Shown piece by piece: positions 35,265 through 46,044 of a stretch of 64,000 bases of DNA. This DNA is from Streptomyces netropsis (GTDB lineage: Bacteria > Actinomycetota > Actinomycetes > Streptomycetales > Streptomycetaceae): NCBI RefSeq assembly GCF_014203545.1, contig NZ_JACHJG010000015.1:62001-126000 (forward strand). Direction: 5' to 3'. Every line of letters starts with the position of its first letter. Position 1 is the stretch's first letter. The notes under the pieces were generated by a model. That model saw only the letters and a list, made by a program, of their open reading frames with translations, made no database searches and had not been told where the DNA came from. The position numbers and the translations under genes were made by a program.

Positions 35265-36309
35265 CGAACTCGCTGGTGTAGGTCTTCTCCAGGTCCAACG
35301 AGGCGTTCTTCAGGCTGGGGTCGAAGGACTTGAGGACCGTGTGGACGGTCCTCGGCCCGTCGGCGGGCATCACGCCGTCCTTGGTGAACATCGGCAGCGT
35401 GCTCTCGATCGCGCGCACGTAGAGGTCCTTGCCGCCCTTGGCGTAGTCGGCGGGCATCTTCTCGGCGATCTCCTCGGCGCTGTGCTCGGCCATCCACTTG
35501 AGGGTCCTGACCATGGCGTTGGCGAGCTTCTGGACGGTCTCCTTGTGGCCCTCCACCCAACTGGTGTTCATGTAGAGGCTCGACGCGGGGTAGAGCCCAC
35601 CGAGCGCGGCCCGGGACCCCTCGGGGGTACGCATGTCGACGAGGACCTTGCCGAGGCCCTTGGCGAGGACCTGCGCGACAGTCGGTTCGGTGGTCATGCC
35701 GCCGTCGATCGAGCCCCGCTCGAGCGCGGAGACGAAGGTCTGGCCCGCGCCGACGGCCACCGGGGTGAACTCGCTGACCTTCACCCCGTTCTTCACCGCC
35801 AGGTACTTCGTCAGGAAGTCGGTGGAGGAGCCGAGCCCGGTGACCCCGAGTTTGCGGCCCTTGAAGTCCCTGGGCGAGGCGACGTGGGCCGCGGCCCTCG
35901 TCGAGACGATCTCCACCTCCCCCGGCGTCCGGGCCAGTTGGACGACGGACTGCACCCGCTTGCCCTTGGCCTGGAGGTCGAGGGTGTGGTCGTAGAAGCC
36001 GACCACGCCCTGGACGTCGCCGGAGACGAGTGCGGTGGTGGCCTGCACGCCCGCGGGCTCGCTCAGGAGCTTGACCGTCACTCCCTCGTCGTGGAAGTAG
36101 CCAAGGCGCTGGGTGAGCACCGCCGGCAGGTAGACGACCTTGTCCAGGCCGCCGACCATGATCTTCACGGTGCCGCCCTTGACCGCTTCGCTGCGCTCTC
36201 CTGCCCCGTCCGACGACGATTCGTCGGCACAGCCGGCCAGGGCGAGACACAGCGCCCCCGCGACGGCCGTCGCGGAGACTTTGGTGAGCTTGCCGAACGT
36301 ACGCATCAT
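35248..36309 (-). CDS. ABC transporter substrate-binding lipoprotein (SsuA/NMT1/THI5 type)
   Basis: 353 aa with a lipoprotein signal (hydrophobic stretch then the lipobox LAGC, Cys about residue 27), so it would be anchored outside the cell membrane. The mature part has the type II periplasmic-binding-protein fold of the nitrate/sulfonate/taurine/thiamine-precursor group: IMVGGLDKVVYLPAVLTQRLGYF, FKGRKLGVTGLGSSTDF. The ligand cannot be told from sequence reading. It heads the operon with permease and ATPase genes at 36422-38102, although it lies last in transcription order. Confidence 0.9.
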   Translation of the reverse strand: MMRTFGKLTKVSATAVAGALCLALAGCADESSSDGAGERSEAVKGGTVKIMVGGLDKVVYLPAVLTQRLGYFHDEGVTVKLLSEPAGVQATTALVSGDVQGVVGFYDHTLDLQAKGKRVQSVVQLARTPGEVEIVSTRAAAHVASPRDFKGRKLGVTGLGSSTDFLTKYLAVKNGVKVSEFTPVAVGAGQTFVSALERGSIDGGMTTEPTVAQVLAKGLGKVLVDMRTPEGSRAALGGLYPASSLYMNTSWVEGHKETVQKLANAMVRTLKWMAEHSAEEIAEKMPADYAKGGKDLYVRAIESTLPMFTKDGVMPADGPRTVHTVLKSFDPSLKNASLDLEKTYTSEFVKKAG

Positions 36310-36421
36310 CTGGTCCTTATGGTCAGGAGTGACGGTCGTGGTGGGGGGATTCGGCGGGAGTTTGTGGGGGGAACTCGCGGAAGAGCAGGGGGAAGCCAGG
36401 GGAAACGGGCGGGGTCCGGGG

Positions 36422-37291
36422 TCAGCGTTCGCCGCCCGGCGCGGCGGGCTTCCAGCGGAAGAGCCGCTTCTCGGCGAAGGTCAGCAGCCCCTCCGCGAGG
36501 AGCGCGACGACGGCGAGGATCACCATGGCCGCGTAGACGCCGGCCGCGTTGAAGGTCCCCTGCGAGGTGGCGACGAGCAGTCCGAGCCCCTTGGTGGCGC
36601 CGATGTACTCGCCGACGATCGCGCCGATCAGCGCGAAGCCGAAGCTGATGTGCAGGCTGGTGAAGATCCAGGAGGTCGCGGAGGGGACGACGACCTGCAG
36701 GGTCACGCGGCGGTTGCTCGCGCCCAGGATCCGGGCGTTGGCGACGAGGTTGCGGTCCACCTCGCGCGCGCCCTGGAAGGCGTTGAAGAAGACGGGGAAG
36801 AACACCAGCACGACCGCCGAGGCGACCTTGGAGGCGGGGCCGAGGCCGAACCAGATCAGGAAGATCGGCGCGAGGACGATGCGCGGCAGGGCGTTGAGCA
36901 CCTTGAGGTACGGGCCGAGGACCTCGGCGAGGAAGGGAACGCGGCCGAGCGTGATGCCGAGCACCACCCCGCAGGTCACGCCGATGACCCAGCCGAGGAG
37001 GGCTTCGTAGAGCGTGTACCCGATCTGTTCCCCGAGCGAGCCCTGCGCGGTGCCGTGCGCCGCCCACTGCGCGATCTGGTCCCAGATCCTCGACGGCATC
37101 GAGAAGTTGAACGGGTCGATGACCTCGGTGCGGGCCAGCAGCTCCCAGGCGCCCAGTACGGCGGTGAGCAGCAGGACCCGGGTGCCGTGGACCAGCAGGC
37201 CGCGGCGGCGGGCGGCGCGTGCCCGGGCTCGCGTGCGCCCTCCCGCGCGGCGGTCCTCGGTCGCGGGGGCGGTGCGGAGGTCAGGCGGCAT
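36422..37291 (-). CDS. ABC transporter permease (SsuC/TauC type)
   Basis: 289 aa, basic N-terminal stretch (RRAGGRTRARARAARRR) then about six membrane helices. The EAA loop, which docks the ATPase, reads ARILGASNRRVTLQVVVPSA (about residue 185). Binding-protein-dependent permease of the nitrate/sulfonate class. The start ATG lies within the ATPase gene end (11-bp overlap). A 112-bp gap separates it from the binding protein gene. Confidence 0.92.
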   Translation of the reverse strand: MPPDLRTAPATEDRRAGGRTRARARAARRRGLLVHGTRVLLLTAVLGAWELLARTEVIDPFNFSMPSRIWDQIAQWAAHGTAQGSLGEQIGYTLYEALLGWVIGVTCGVVLGITLGRVPFLAEVLGPYLKVLNALPRIVLAPIFLIWFGLGPASKVASAVVLVFFPVFFNAFQGAREVDRNLVANARILGASNRRVTLQVVVPSATSWIFTSLHISFGFALIGAIVGEYIGATKGLGLLVATSQGTFNAAGVYAAMVILAVVALLAEGLLTFAEKRLFRWKPAAPGGER

Positions 37292-38102
37292 GGGTCCCCC
37301 GCTCGCGGGTGATGCGGACCTCTTCGCCGAGCGAGGTCCAGATCTCGCGGTGGATCTCGACGAACCGCGCCTCCAGACGCACGGCTTCGACCTTGCGCGG
37401 GCGGGGCAGGCCCACCGGGAAGATCTTCTTGACGGTGGCCGGGCCGGCGGTCATGACCACGACCCGGTCGGCCAGGGAGATCGCCTCCTCCAGGTCGTGG
37501 GTGACGAAGACGACGGAGGCGGCCGAGCCGCCCCACAGCTCCAGCAGTTCGTCCGACATCAGGGCCCGGGTCTGGACGTCGAGGGCCGAGAACGGCTCGT
37601 CCATGAGCAGAATGCGGGGGTCGCCGACGAAGGTCTGGGCGAGGGCGACGCGTTTGCGCTGGCCGCCGGAGAGCTGGTGCGGATAGCGGTCCTCGAAGGC
37701 GGTGAGGCCCACCCGGGCGAGCCAGTCGCGGGCCCGTTCCCGCGCCCGCGCCTTCGGTACGCCGCGAAACCGCGGTCCGGCCATCACATTGGACAGGACC
37801 GTCCGCCAGGGGAAGACCGCGTCCTGCTGGAAGACGAAGCCGACCTCGGGCCGGATCCCGGTCACCGGCTCGCCACCGATCAGCACGTCCCCCTCGGTCG
37901 GCTCGTCCAACCCGCTGACCAGGGTGAGGACGGTGGACTTGCCGCATCCGGTCGGCCCCACGACCGCCACGAACTCGCTCGGTCCGACGGCCAGATCGAG
38001 GTCGCGTACAGCCGGGTGGGCGCCGCCCGACGGGGTGCGGAACACCTTGCTCACACCCCGCAGCTCGATCGCCGGGGCATCGCCCGGGCTGCCGCTGTCC
38101 AT
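37281..38102 (-). CDS. ABC transporter ATP-binding protein (SsuB/TauB type)
   Basis: 273 aa. Walker A GPTGCGKST (about residue 50), Q-loop FVFQQDAVFPW, signature LSGGQRKRVALAQ, Walker B ILLMDEPFSALD and switch His THDLEEA. Typical of nitrate/sulfonate/taurine importers. First gene of the three-gene import unit and divergent from the sensor kinase at 38387; the 284 bp between them hold both promoters, with no clear motif readable. Confidence 0.94.
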   Translation of the reverse strand: MDSGSPGDAPAIELRGVSKVFRTPSGGAHPAVRDLDLAVGPSEFVAVVGPTGCGKSTVLTLVSGLDEPTEGDVLIGGEPVTGIRPEVGFVFQQDAVFPWRTVLSNVMAGPRFRGVPKARARERARDWLARVGLTAFEDRYPHQLSGGQRKRVALAQTFVGDPRILLMDEPFSALDVQTRALMSDELLELWGGSAASVVFVTHDLEEAISLADRVVVMTAGPATVKKIFPVGLPRPRKVEAVRLEARFVEIHREIWTSLGEEVRITRERGTHAA

Positions 38103-38386
38103 CCGTCCGCCTCCGCCGTCGGCTCCTCCGTCCCGCGGTCACGGGCGGGGTCGGCACGGGCTGGAGGGTAGGTGTGCCCTGCGACACATGGGCAGACTTG
38201 TGAGCACTGTGGGACTTCAGAGCACGAACCCTGTTCTGCTCGTTTTGCTCGCGCTACCGCAACGAATGCGACACGAGGCTGGGCCGGGGGGCCTGGTCCC
38301 GCTACGTTCGACGCGGCCACCGGTTCAGACCGCTGAAGCCGCAATGCCGTGCTCCGCTACGGGGCGACGACACGAAAGGGACATAC

Positions 38387-40018
38387 ATGCGCCCCCGGTG
38401 GCCCCGCCGCGTCTTCGCCCAGGTCCTCCTCGTCCAGTTGCTGCTCACCACCGGCGTCACCGCGCTCGCCGCGGGCCTCTTCCTCGCGCCGCTCGGCTCC
38501 CAGCTGGACGACCAGGCCGAGCACCGGGCGCTGGCCATCGCGCAGACCACCGCCGCCCAGCCCGGCCTCGCCCACGATCTGCTGGCCCACCGGCCCGCCC
38601 CCGGCGGCCCGGTGCAGGCCGGGGCCGAGCGCGTCCGGCGGGCCACCGGCGCGAGCTATGTCGTGGTGGTCGACAACCAGGGCATCCGCTACTCCCACAC
38701 CACCCCCTCGGAGATCGGCCGGCACGTCAGCACCGACCCGGGCCCGGCCCTGACCGGACGCGAGTGGACGGGCATCGAGCGCGGCACCCTCGGCCGCTCC
38801 GCGCGCGGGAAGGTGCCCCTGCGCGACCAGCGGGGCGACATCGTCGGCGCCGTCTCCGTGGGCATCGCCTACGGCAGCGTGCGCGCGCTGTGGCTGGAAG
38901 CCGTGCCCGGCGTGCTGATGTACGCGGGCGCCGCGCTCGGCGTGGGCGCGCTGGCCGCGTGCGCCGTCTCCTGGCGGCTGCGCAAGCGCACGCACGGCAT
39001 CGAGCTCTCCGAGATATCCGCCCTCCTCGACGAGCGTGAGGCCATGCTGCACGGCATCCGCGAGGGAGTGCTCGCCCTCGACCGGCGCGGCCGGGTGCGG
39101 CTGGTCAACGACGAGGCGCAGCGGCTGCTCGGTCTCGGCCCGGAGGCCACCGGGCGCCCGCTCGACGACGTCCTGCCGCCCGGCCGGACCACCGATGTGC
39201 TGGCCGGGCGGGTCGCGGGGGCGGACCTGCTCACCGTCTGGGGCGGCCGGGTCCTGGTCGCCAACCGGATGGACACGGCCGACGGCGGGGCGGTGGCGAC
39301 GCTGCGCGACCGCACCGAGCTGGAGCTCCTCGGCCGCGAGCTGGACGGCATCCGGGGGCTGACCGATGCGCTGCGCGCCCAGGACCACGAGCACGCCAAT
39401 CAGCTGCACACCATCGTCGGACTGCTGGAACTGGGCCTGTACGAGCAGGCCGTGGCGTTCGTCACGGAGGTCACCGGCGCGCACCGGGCCACGGCCGAAC
39501 AGGTCACCGAGCGGGTGCGCGAGCCGATGGTCAGCGCCCTGCTGGTGGGCAAGAGCGCGGTCGCGGCGGAGCGGGGGGTGGCGCTGCGGGTGAGCGAGGC
39601 GACGCATCTGCCCCATCGCGTGGTGGACTCGCGGGACCTGGTCACCGTGCTCGGCAATCTCGTGGACAACGCCCTGGACGCCGCCGGGACCGTGCGCGGG
39701 GTCACGGCCGGTGGGCCGCCCGCGGCCGAACCCTTCGTGGAGGTGGAGCTGCGGGCGGAGGGCTCCACGGTCGTCCTGCGGGTCTCGGACAACGGCCCGG
39801 GCGTCCCCGAAGGGGCCGCGGAGCTGGTGTTCACCGACGGCTGGTCCACCAAGGAGCCGCCCGCGCACCGCCGCCGCGGCCTCGGCCTCTCGCTCGTACG
39901 GCGGCTGGCCGAGCGGTACGGCGGCTCGGCCCGGGTGGGCGAACGGGACGGCGGCGGTGCGGTGTTCACCGTGGAGCTGCCGGAGGCGTTGCGGGAATTC
40001 GAAGGAGCGAAGCGGTGA
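38387..40018 (+). CDS. CitA/DcuS-type sensor histidine kinase
   Basis: 543 aa. TM1 (about residues 12-32), extracytoplasmic PAS-like sensor (about 40-170, with GASYVVVVDNQGIRYSHT, typical of citrate/dicarboxylate sensors), TM2 (about 178-200), a cytoplasmic PAS (about 215-310) and the kinase core. Phospho-acceptor His in RAQDHEHANQLHTIVGLLELG, N-box NLVDNALDA, G-boxes SDNGPGVPEG and GLGLSLVRRL. It would sense a small carboxylate. Stop overlaps an upstream GTG of the next gene; the partner regulator follows. The target may be the acetate-type symporter beside it. Confidence 0.9.
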   Translation: MRPRWPRRVFAQVLLVQLLLTTGVTALAAGLFLAPLGSQLDDQAEHRALAIAQTTAAQPGLAHDLLAHRPAPGGPVQAGAERVRRATGASYVVVVDNQGIRYSHTTPSEIGRHVSTDPGPALTGREWTGIERGTLGRSARGKVPLRDQRGDIVGAVSVGIAYGSVRALWLEAVPGVLMYAGAALGVGALAACAVSWRLRKRTHGIELSEISALLDEREAMLHGIREGVLALDRRGRVRLVNDEAQRLLGLGPEATGRPLDDVLPPGRTTDVLAGRVAGADLLTVWGGRVLVANRMDTADGGAVATLRDRTELELLGRELDGIRGLTDALRAQDHEHANQLHTIVGLLELGLYEQAVAFVTEVTGAHRATAEQVTERVREPMVSALLVGKSAVAAERGVALRVSEATHLPHRVVDSRDLVTVLGNLVDNALDAAGTVRGVTAGGPPAAEPFVEVELRAEGSTVVLRVSDNGPGVPEGAAELVFTDGWSTKEPPAHRRRGLGLSLVRRLAERYGGSARVGERDGGGAVFTVELPEALREFEGAKR

Positions 40019-40074
40019 GCACGGTGACCGCGGTGACGGGGACACAGAGACGAGAAGAACGAAGGGGTGAACCA

Positions 40075-40752
40075 GTGATCGAAGTCCTGGTCGTGGACGA
40101 CGACTTCCGGGTCGCCGAGATCAACGCCGCGTATGTCGCGCGCGTTCCCGGCTTCCACGTCGTGGCCAAGGCCCATAACGCGGCACAGGCCCTGGCGATG
40201 CTGGAGCGCGGTGGCATCGATCTGGTGCTGCTGGACCACTATCTGCCGGACGAGACGGGGCTGTCGCTGGTCCGCCGGATCCGGCAGCAGGGCCACCTCA
40301 CCGACGTGATCATGGTGACGGCCGCCCGCGACATCGCGACCGTGCAGACGGCGATGCGCTACGGCGCCCTGCAGTATCTGGTCAAGCCGTTCGCCTTCCC
40401 GGCGCTGCGGGTGAAGCTGGAGGCCTACGCACAGCTGCGCCGGACCCTCGACGACGCGGAGGAGGCGGGGCAGGACCAGGTGGACCGGATCTTCGGCACC
40501 CTGCGCACCGCCGCGACCGCCGCTCCCCTGCCCAAGGGGCATTCCGCGCCGACCGCCGAGCTGATCCGCCAGGTGCTCTCGGCCGCGGCGTGTCCCCTGT
40601 CGGCGCACGAGGTCGCGGAGCGCTCGGGCCTCAGCCGTTCCACGGCGCAGCGCTATCTCAAGCGGCTGGAGGAGTCCGGCAGGCTGAGTCTCACCCTCCG
40701 GTACGGCGAGACGGGCCGCCCGGAGCACCGTTACGCCTGGGCGGCCCGTTGA
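40075..40752 (+). CDS. CitB/DcuR-type response regulator
   Basis: 225 aa. Receiver domain VIEVLVVDDDFRVAEINAAYV with the phosphorylated Asp in LVLLDHYLPDETG, Thr in MVTAARD and Lys in YLVKPF. The C-terminal part (about 150-225) is a helix-turn-helix with SAHEVAERSGLSRSTAQRYLKRLEE. GTG at 40075 is favoured by the GAAGGGG ribosome site; an alternative GTG at 40015 overlaps the kinase stop (GTGA). It works with the kinase immediately upstream. Confidence 0.9.
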   Translation: MIEVLVVDDDFRVAEINAAYVARVPGFHVVAKAHNAAQALAMLERGGIDLVLLDHYLPDETGLSLVRRIRQQGHLTDVIMVTAARDIATVQTAMRYGALQYLVKPFAFPALRVKLEAYAQLRRTLDDAEEAGQDQVDRIFGTLRTAATAAPLPKGHSAPTAELIRQVLSAAACPLSAHEVAERSGLSRSTAQRYLKRLEESGRLSLTLRYGETGRPEHRYAWAAR

Positions 40753-40775
40753 CCCGGCACCGGCCGGGTGCGCGC

Positions 40776-42371
40776 TCAGGCCGCCCCGGCGCCCGTCAGT
40801 GAGCGCACCTCGGCCTCGGCGTGGCCGGCCTCGTCGGCGGGCTCGGATGAGGTGAGGGTGCCGAGCCAGCCGGCCAGGAAGCCGAGCGGCACGGAGACCA
40901 GGCCCGGGTTCTCCAGCGGGAACAGGTCGAAGTCGAGGCCGGGGAAGACCGCCCCCGGGCCGCCGGAGACGACCGGGGAGAGGACGACGAGCGCCAGGGC
41001 GGGCACCAGGCCCCCGTAGACGGACCAGACGGCGCCGCGCGTGGTGAACCGCCGCCAGAAGAGCGCATAGAGCAGCACGGGAAGGTTTGCGGAGGCCGCG
41101 ACGGCAAAGGCGAGACCCACCAGGAACGCGACGTTGAGGTTCTGGGCGAGCAGCCCGAGGCCGATGGCGACCGCGCCGGTGACGACCGCCGCGACGCGCG
41201 CGACCGCGACCTCGCCGCGCGCCCCGCGGCCCGTCCGGCGGCTGAGCGTGGCGTAGAGGTCGTGGGCGACGGACGCGGAGGAGGCGAGGGTGACCCCGGC
41301 GACGACCGCGAGGATGGTGGCGAAGGCGACGGCCGCGACGACGGCGAAGAGGATCGTTCCGCCGGTGGAGCCCGCGCCGCCGCCGAGGTCGAGGGCGAGC
41401 AGCGGTACGGCCGTGTTCCCGGAGGGGCTGGAGGCGCGCACGGCGTCGGTGCCGAGCACGGCGGCGGCTCCGAAGCCGAGGACGATCGTCATCAGGTAGA
41501 AGCCGCCGATGAGGCCGATCGACCAGACGACCGACCGGCGGGCGGCGCGGGCGGTCGGCACGGTGGAGAAGCGCGAGAGGATGTGCGGGAGCCCGGCGGT
41601 GCCGAGGACCAGCGCGAGGCCGAGGCTGATGAAGTCCAGTCGGGCCGTCCAGTCGCCGCCGTATTTCAAACCCGGCGCGAGGAAGTTCCGGCCGTGCCCG
41701 CTGCGGTCGGCGGCCGTGGTGAGCAGGGCCGAGATGTCGCCGTGGAAGCGGATCAGTACGAGCGTGGTCAGCGCGATCGTGCCGCCCATCAGCAGGACGG
41801 CCTTGACGATCTGGATCCAGGTGGTGGCCCGCATGCCGCCGAGGGTGACGTAGAGGACCATCAGGGCGCCGACGCCGATGACCGTCCAGGTGCGGGCCCG
41901 GCCGCCCGTACCGCCCAGCAGCAGGGCCATCAGGCTGCCGGCCCCGACCATCTGGGCGACCAGGTAGACGACCGAGACGGTGACGGAGGAGATGCCGGCG
42001 GCCGTCCTGACCCGCGGTTCGCCCATCCGGGCGGCCAGGACGTCGGCGAGGGTGAACCGCCCGCAGTTGCGGACGAGTTCGGCGACGAGGAACAGCACGA
42101 CGAGCCAGGCGACGAGGAAGCCGACGGAGTAGAGCATGCCGTCGTAGCCGTAGAGGGCGATGAGCCCGGAGATCCCGAGGAAGGAGGCGGCGGACATGTA
42201 GTCACCGGCGATGGCGAAACCGTTCTCCATGGGGGAGAACATCCGCCCGCCCGCGTAGAACTCCTCGGGCGAGCCGCGCCGCACCCGCCCGGCCCAGGCG
42301 CTGATGGCGAGGGTGACCACGACGATGACGCTGAACAGGCCCAGCGCCAGGCCCTGATGCGTGCCGGTCAA
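40776..42371 (-). CDS. Sodium:solute symporter, acetate (ActP) type
   Basis: 531 aa with about 13 membrane helices of the SSS family. Characteristic segments are SPEEFYAGGRMFSPMENGFAIAGDYMSAASFLG (N-terminal), TLGGMRATTWIQIVKA and AQNLNVAFLVGLAFAVAASANLP. ActP-type permeases carry acetate and related short monocarboxylates with a cation. It is coupled by ATGA to the DUF485 gene, as actP is to yjcH. The two-component pair 38387-40752 faces it and may control it. Confidence 0.92.
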   Translation of the reverse strand: MTGTHQGLALGLFSVIVVVTLAISAWAGRVRRGSPEEFYAGGRMFSPMENGFAIAGDYMSAASFLGISGLIALYGYDGMLYSVGFLVAWLVVLFLVAELVRNCGRFTLADVLAARMGEPRVRTAAGISSVTVSVVYLVAQMVGAGSLMALLLGGTGGRARTWTVIGVGALMVLYVTLGGMRATTWIQIVKAVLLMGGTIALTTLVLIRFHGDISALLTTAADRSGHGRNFLAPGLKYGGDWTARLDFISLGLALVLGTAGLPHILSRFSTVPTARAARRSVVWSIGLIGGFYLMTIVLGFGAAAVLGTDAVRASSPSGNTAVPLLALDLGGGAGSTGGTILFAVVAAVAFATILAVVAGVTLASSASVAHDLYATLSRRTGRGARGEVAVARVAAVVTGAVAIGLGLLAQNLNVAFLVGLAFAVAASANLPVLLYALFWRRFTTRGAVWSVYGGLVPALALVVLSPVVSGGPGAVFPGLDFDLFPLENPGLVSVPLGFLAGWLGTLTSSEPADEAGHAEAEVRSLTGAGAA

Positions 42372-42865
42372 CGCGCTTCCTCCCGCATCGGCGGGACCCG
42401 CCCGCCCGCCCGCGCCGGCCCCTGCTGCGTCTCCAGCGCGACCGCCCAGCGCAGCTCCAGGGCCTCCGGGTCGCGGCGCAGCCGGGCGTGCCGGGCGTAG
42501 GCCCAGGTGAGCAGGAAGGTCGTAGCGAACTGGCCGAGCCCGAGGAGCATCGCGACGTTGATCGCACCGGCCACGGGCCGGGCCATCAGCTGCGGTGCGG
42601 CGGTCGCCAGCACCAGGTAACCGAGGTACCAGCCGAGGAAGGCGACGGTCACGGGGAAGGCGAACCCGCGGTAGCGACCGCGCACTTCGCGGAAGGCGGC
42701 ACTGCGCTGGACCTCCCGGTAGACACCGGAGGGATCACGCGCGGCCTCTCGGCCCTCATGGGGCGCGTGCGGCTCGCCCGAAGCCTGCGGCTCATGCGAC
42801 TCGCACGGCGTGGGGTCACCCTTCAGGCGAACCGTTCCGGCATCGCCTTCGTCGTCCTTCTCCAC
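42368..42865 (-). CDS. DUF485 membrane protein, symporter partner
   Basis: 165 aa. Hydrophilic N-terminus (acidic, about 45 residues), then the DUF485 core RSAAFREVRGRYRGFAFPVTVAFLGWYLGYLVLA with two helices (about 68-90 and 102-128). DUF485 proteins (YjcH) are encoded before ActP symporters and may assist them. The stop overlaps the symporter start (ATGA). DUF485 starts 219 bp before the parE stop, so its promoter lies in that gap. Confidence 0.92.
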   Translation of the reverse strand: MEKDDEGDAGTVRLKGDPTPCESHEPQASGEPHAPHEGREAARDPSGVYREVQRSAAFREVRGRYRGFAFPVTVAFLGWYLGYLVLATAAPQLMARPVAGAINVAMLLGLGQFATTFLLTWAYARHARLRRDPEALELRWAVALETQQGPARAGGRVPPMREEAR

Positions 42866-43022
42866 CGAACTCTCCTTGGTCGCCGCCCTCGTTGGCCGGG
42901 GCCCAAGAATGGTCAGAACAGGGAGATCCGGATCCCCTCAATACCGGGACGTTCACCCCATCAGGTGATGGAGACACCGAGTGACGGAGATACCCGGGAC
43001 CCGGACGGATCCGGGCACGGGT

Positions 43023-43061
43023 GCGCCTCCGGCCGGAGATCCTCTCTCCGGCCGGAGGCGC
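43023..43061 (-). terminator. Terminator of parE
   Basis: 17-bp perfect stem (43023-43039 / 43045-43061), loop TCCTC, 22 bases beyond the parE stop. Confidence 0.9.
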
Positions 43062-43083
43062 GGGGGCTGACGGCCCGCCCCGG

Positions 43084-45204
<2,121 letters not shown>

Positions 45205-45638
45205 GCGGTTCGCTCCTCGCTGAATTTCTGTACTGGCCCGGGTACGGGCGCAGTGGTGGCTCGTTCGCCGTTCAGAGGGTACCGAGGCCTGGTAGAGCCT
45301 TTGTGCCGCCACCCATGGGAGCGCCCATGCTAGTCCAGCTTCGCTCAGGTGTTCGATACCCCGATGGAGTGACGTGCACATCACGTTCCCTTGGAGGCAT
45401 GAACCATTTAGGCTCCGGGCACGTCCTCAAGAACAACCCGGCAAGCCGGCCGGGCGGACGAAAGACCCCCAGCGACGTGAAACCGTAAGCCCACGCAATA
45501 CGGCTCATTCGCCGCCAACCGTCAAGATCCGGCCCACTCGGAAGGAAGTTTCGAGGAAAAGCCACGAGCGGGAACGTTTTCGGCCTGGTTGGATGTTGAC
45601 CCTGGTACGACAGCTCGTCGAGCTAGAGAAGAGGCGAC
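45205..45638. promoter_or_regulatory. 434-bp divergent region between parE and DUF7455
   Basis: No credible gene. Apparent short frames here have no ribosome site and no Streptomyces codon pattern. Promoters of parE (minus) and DUF7455 (plus) must lie here; the more A/T-rich parts are around 45340-45420 and 45540-45600. No operator motif recognised. Confidence 0.5.
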
Positions 45639-45869
45639 GTGACTACTGTTCTGACCCCCGCGAGCCCGCTGACGGCCGCTGACCGCTGCGACCGGTGCGG
45701 CGCTCAGGCTTACCTGCGCGTCGTTCTCATGAGCGGCGGTGAACTGCTCTTCTGCGCTCACCATGGGCGCAAGTTCGAGCCAGAACTCAAGAAGATCGCC
45801 GCGGAGATACAGGACGAGACGGAGCGGCTCACCGCTGCTCCGGCGTCCGCGTCCGATGAGGACCGCTGA
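45639..45869 (+). CDS. DUF7455 small protein with Cys motifs
   Basis: 76 aa. After a short Thr/Ala N-terminus it has DRCDRCGAQAYLRVVLMSGGELLFCAHHGRKFEP, a CxxC...CxxH arrangement fitting a small zinc ribbon. The C-terminal part is an acidic helix. Family function unknown; very widespread in actinobacteria and next to the sigma factor/parE region in other Streptomyces as I recall. GTG at 45639; ribosome site AGAGAAGAGG. A hairpin terminator lies about 70 bases downstream. Confidence 0.85.
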   Translation: MTTVLTPASPLTAADRCDRCGAQAYLRVVLMSGGELLFCAHHGRKFEPELKKIAAEIQDETERLTAAPASASDEDR

Positions 45870-45940
45870 GTCCGCAGCGGATAGCTGACACATCGCATCC
45901 GACGACGAGCGAGGTCCGGCCATCCAGGGCCGGGCAGCCG

Positions 45941-45972
45941 CGGGCGGCCACCCCCACGGGGGAGGCCGCCCG
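45941..45972. terminator. Bidirectional hairpin between DUF7455 and the trypsin gene
   Basis: CGGGCGGCC / GGCCGCCCG stem (45941-45949 / 45964-45972) with further CCCC/GGGG pairing, between convergent genes. Confidence 0.85.
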
Positions 45973-46044
45973 CTCTCGTGCGTCCGGGCACCCTTCGCGC
46001 ACCCGCCCTCGCCGGGGGACGGGGATCGGACGGCCCCAGGAGGC

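Noticed and set aside
45272..45565. Possible small gene on the minus strand upstream of parE
   Set aside because: No ribosome site, no third-position GC pattern, no recognisable protein; lies in a divergent promoter region.
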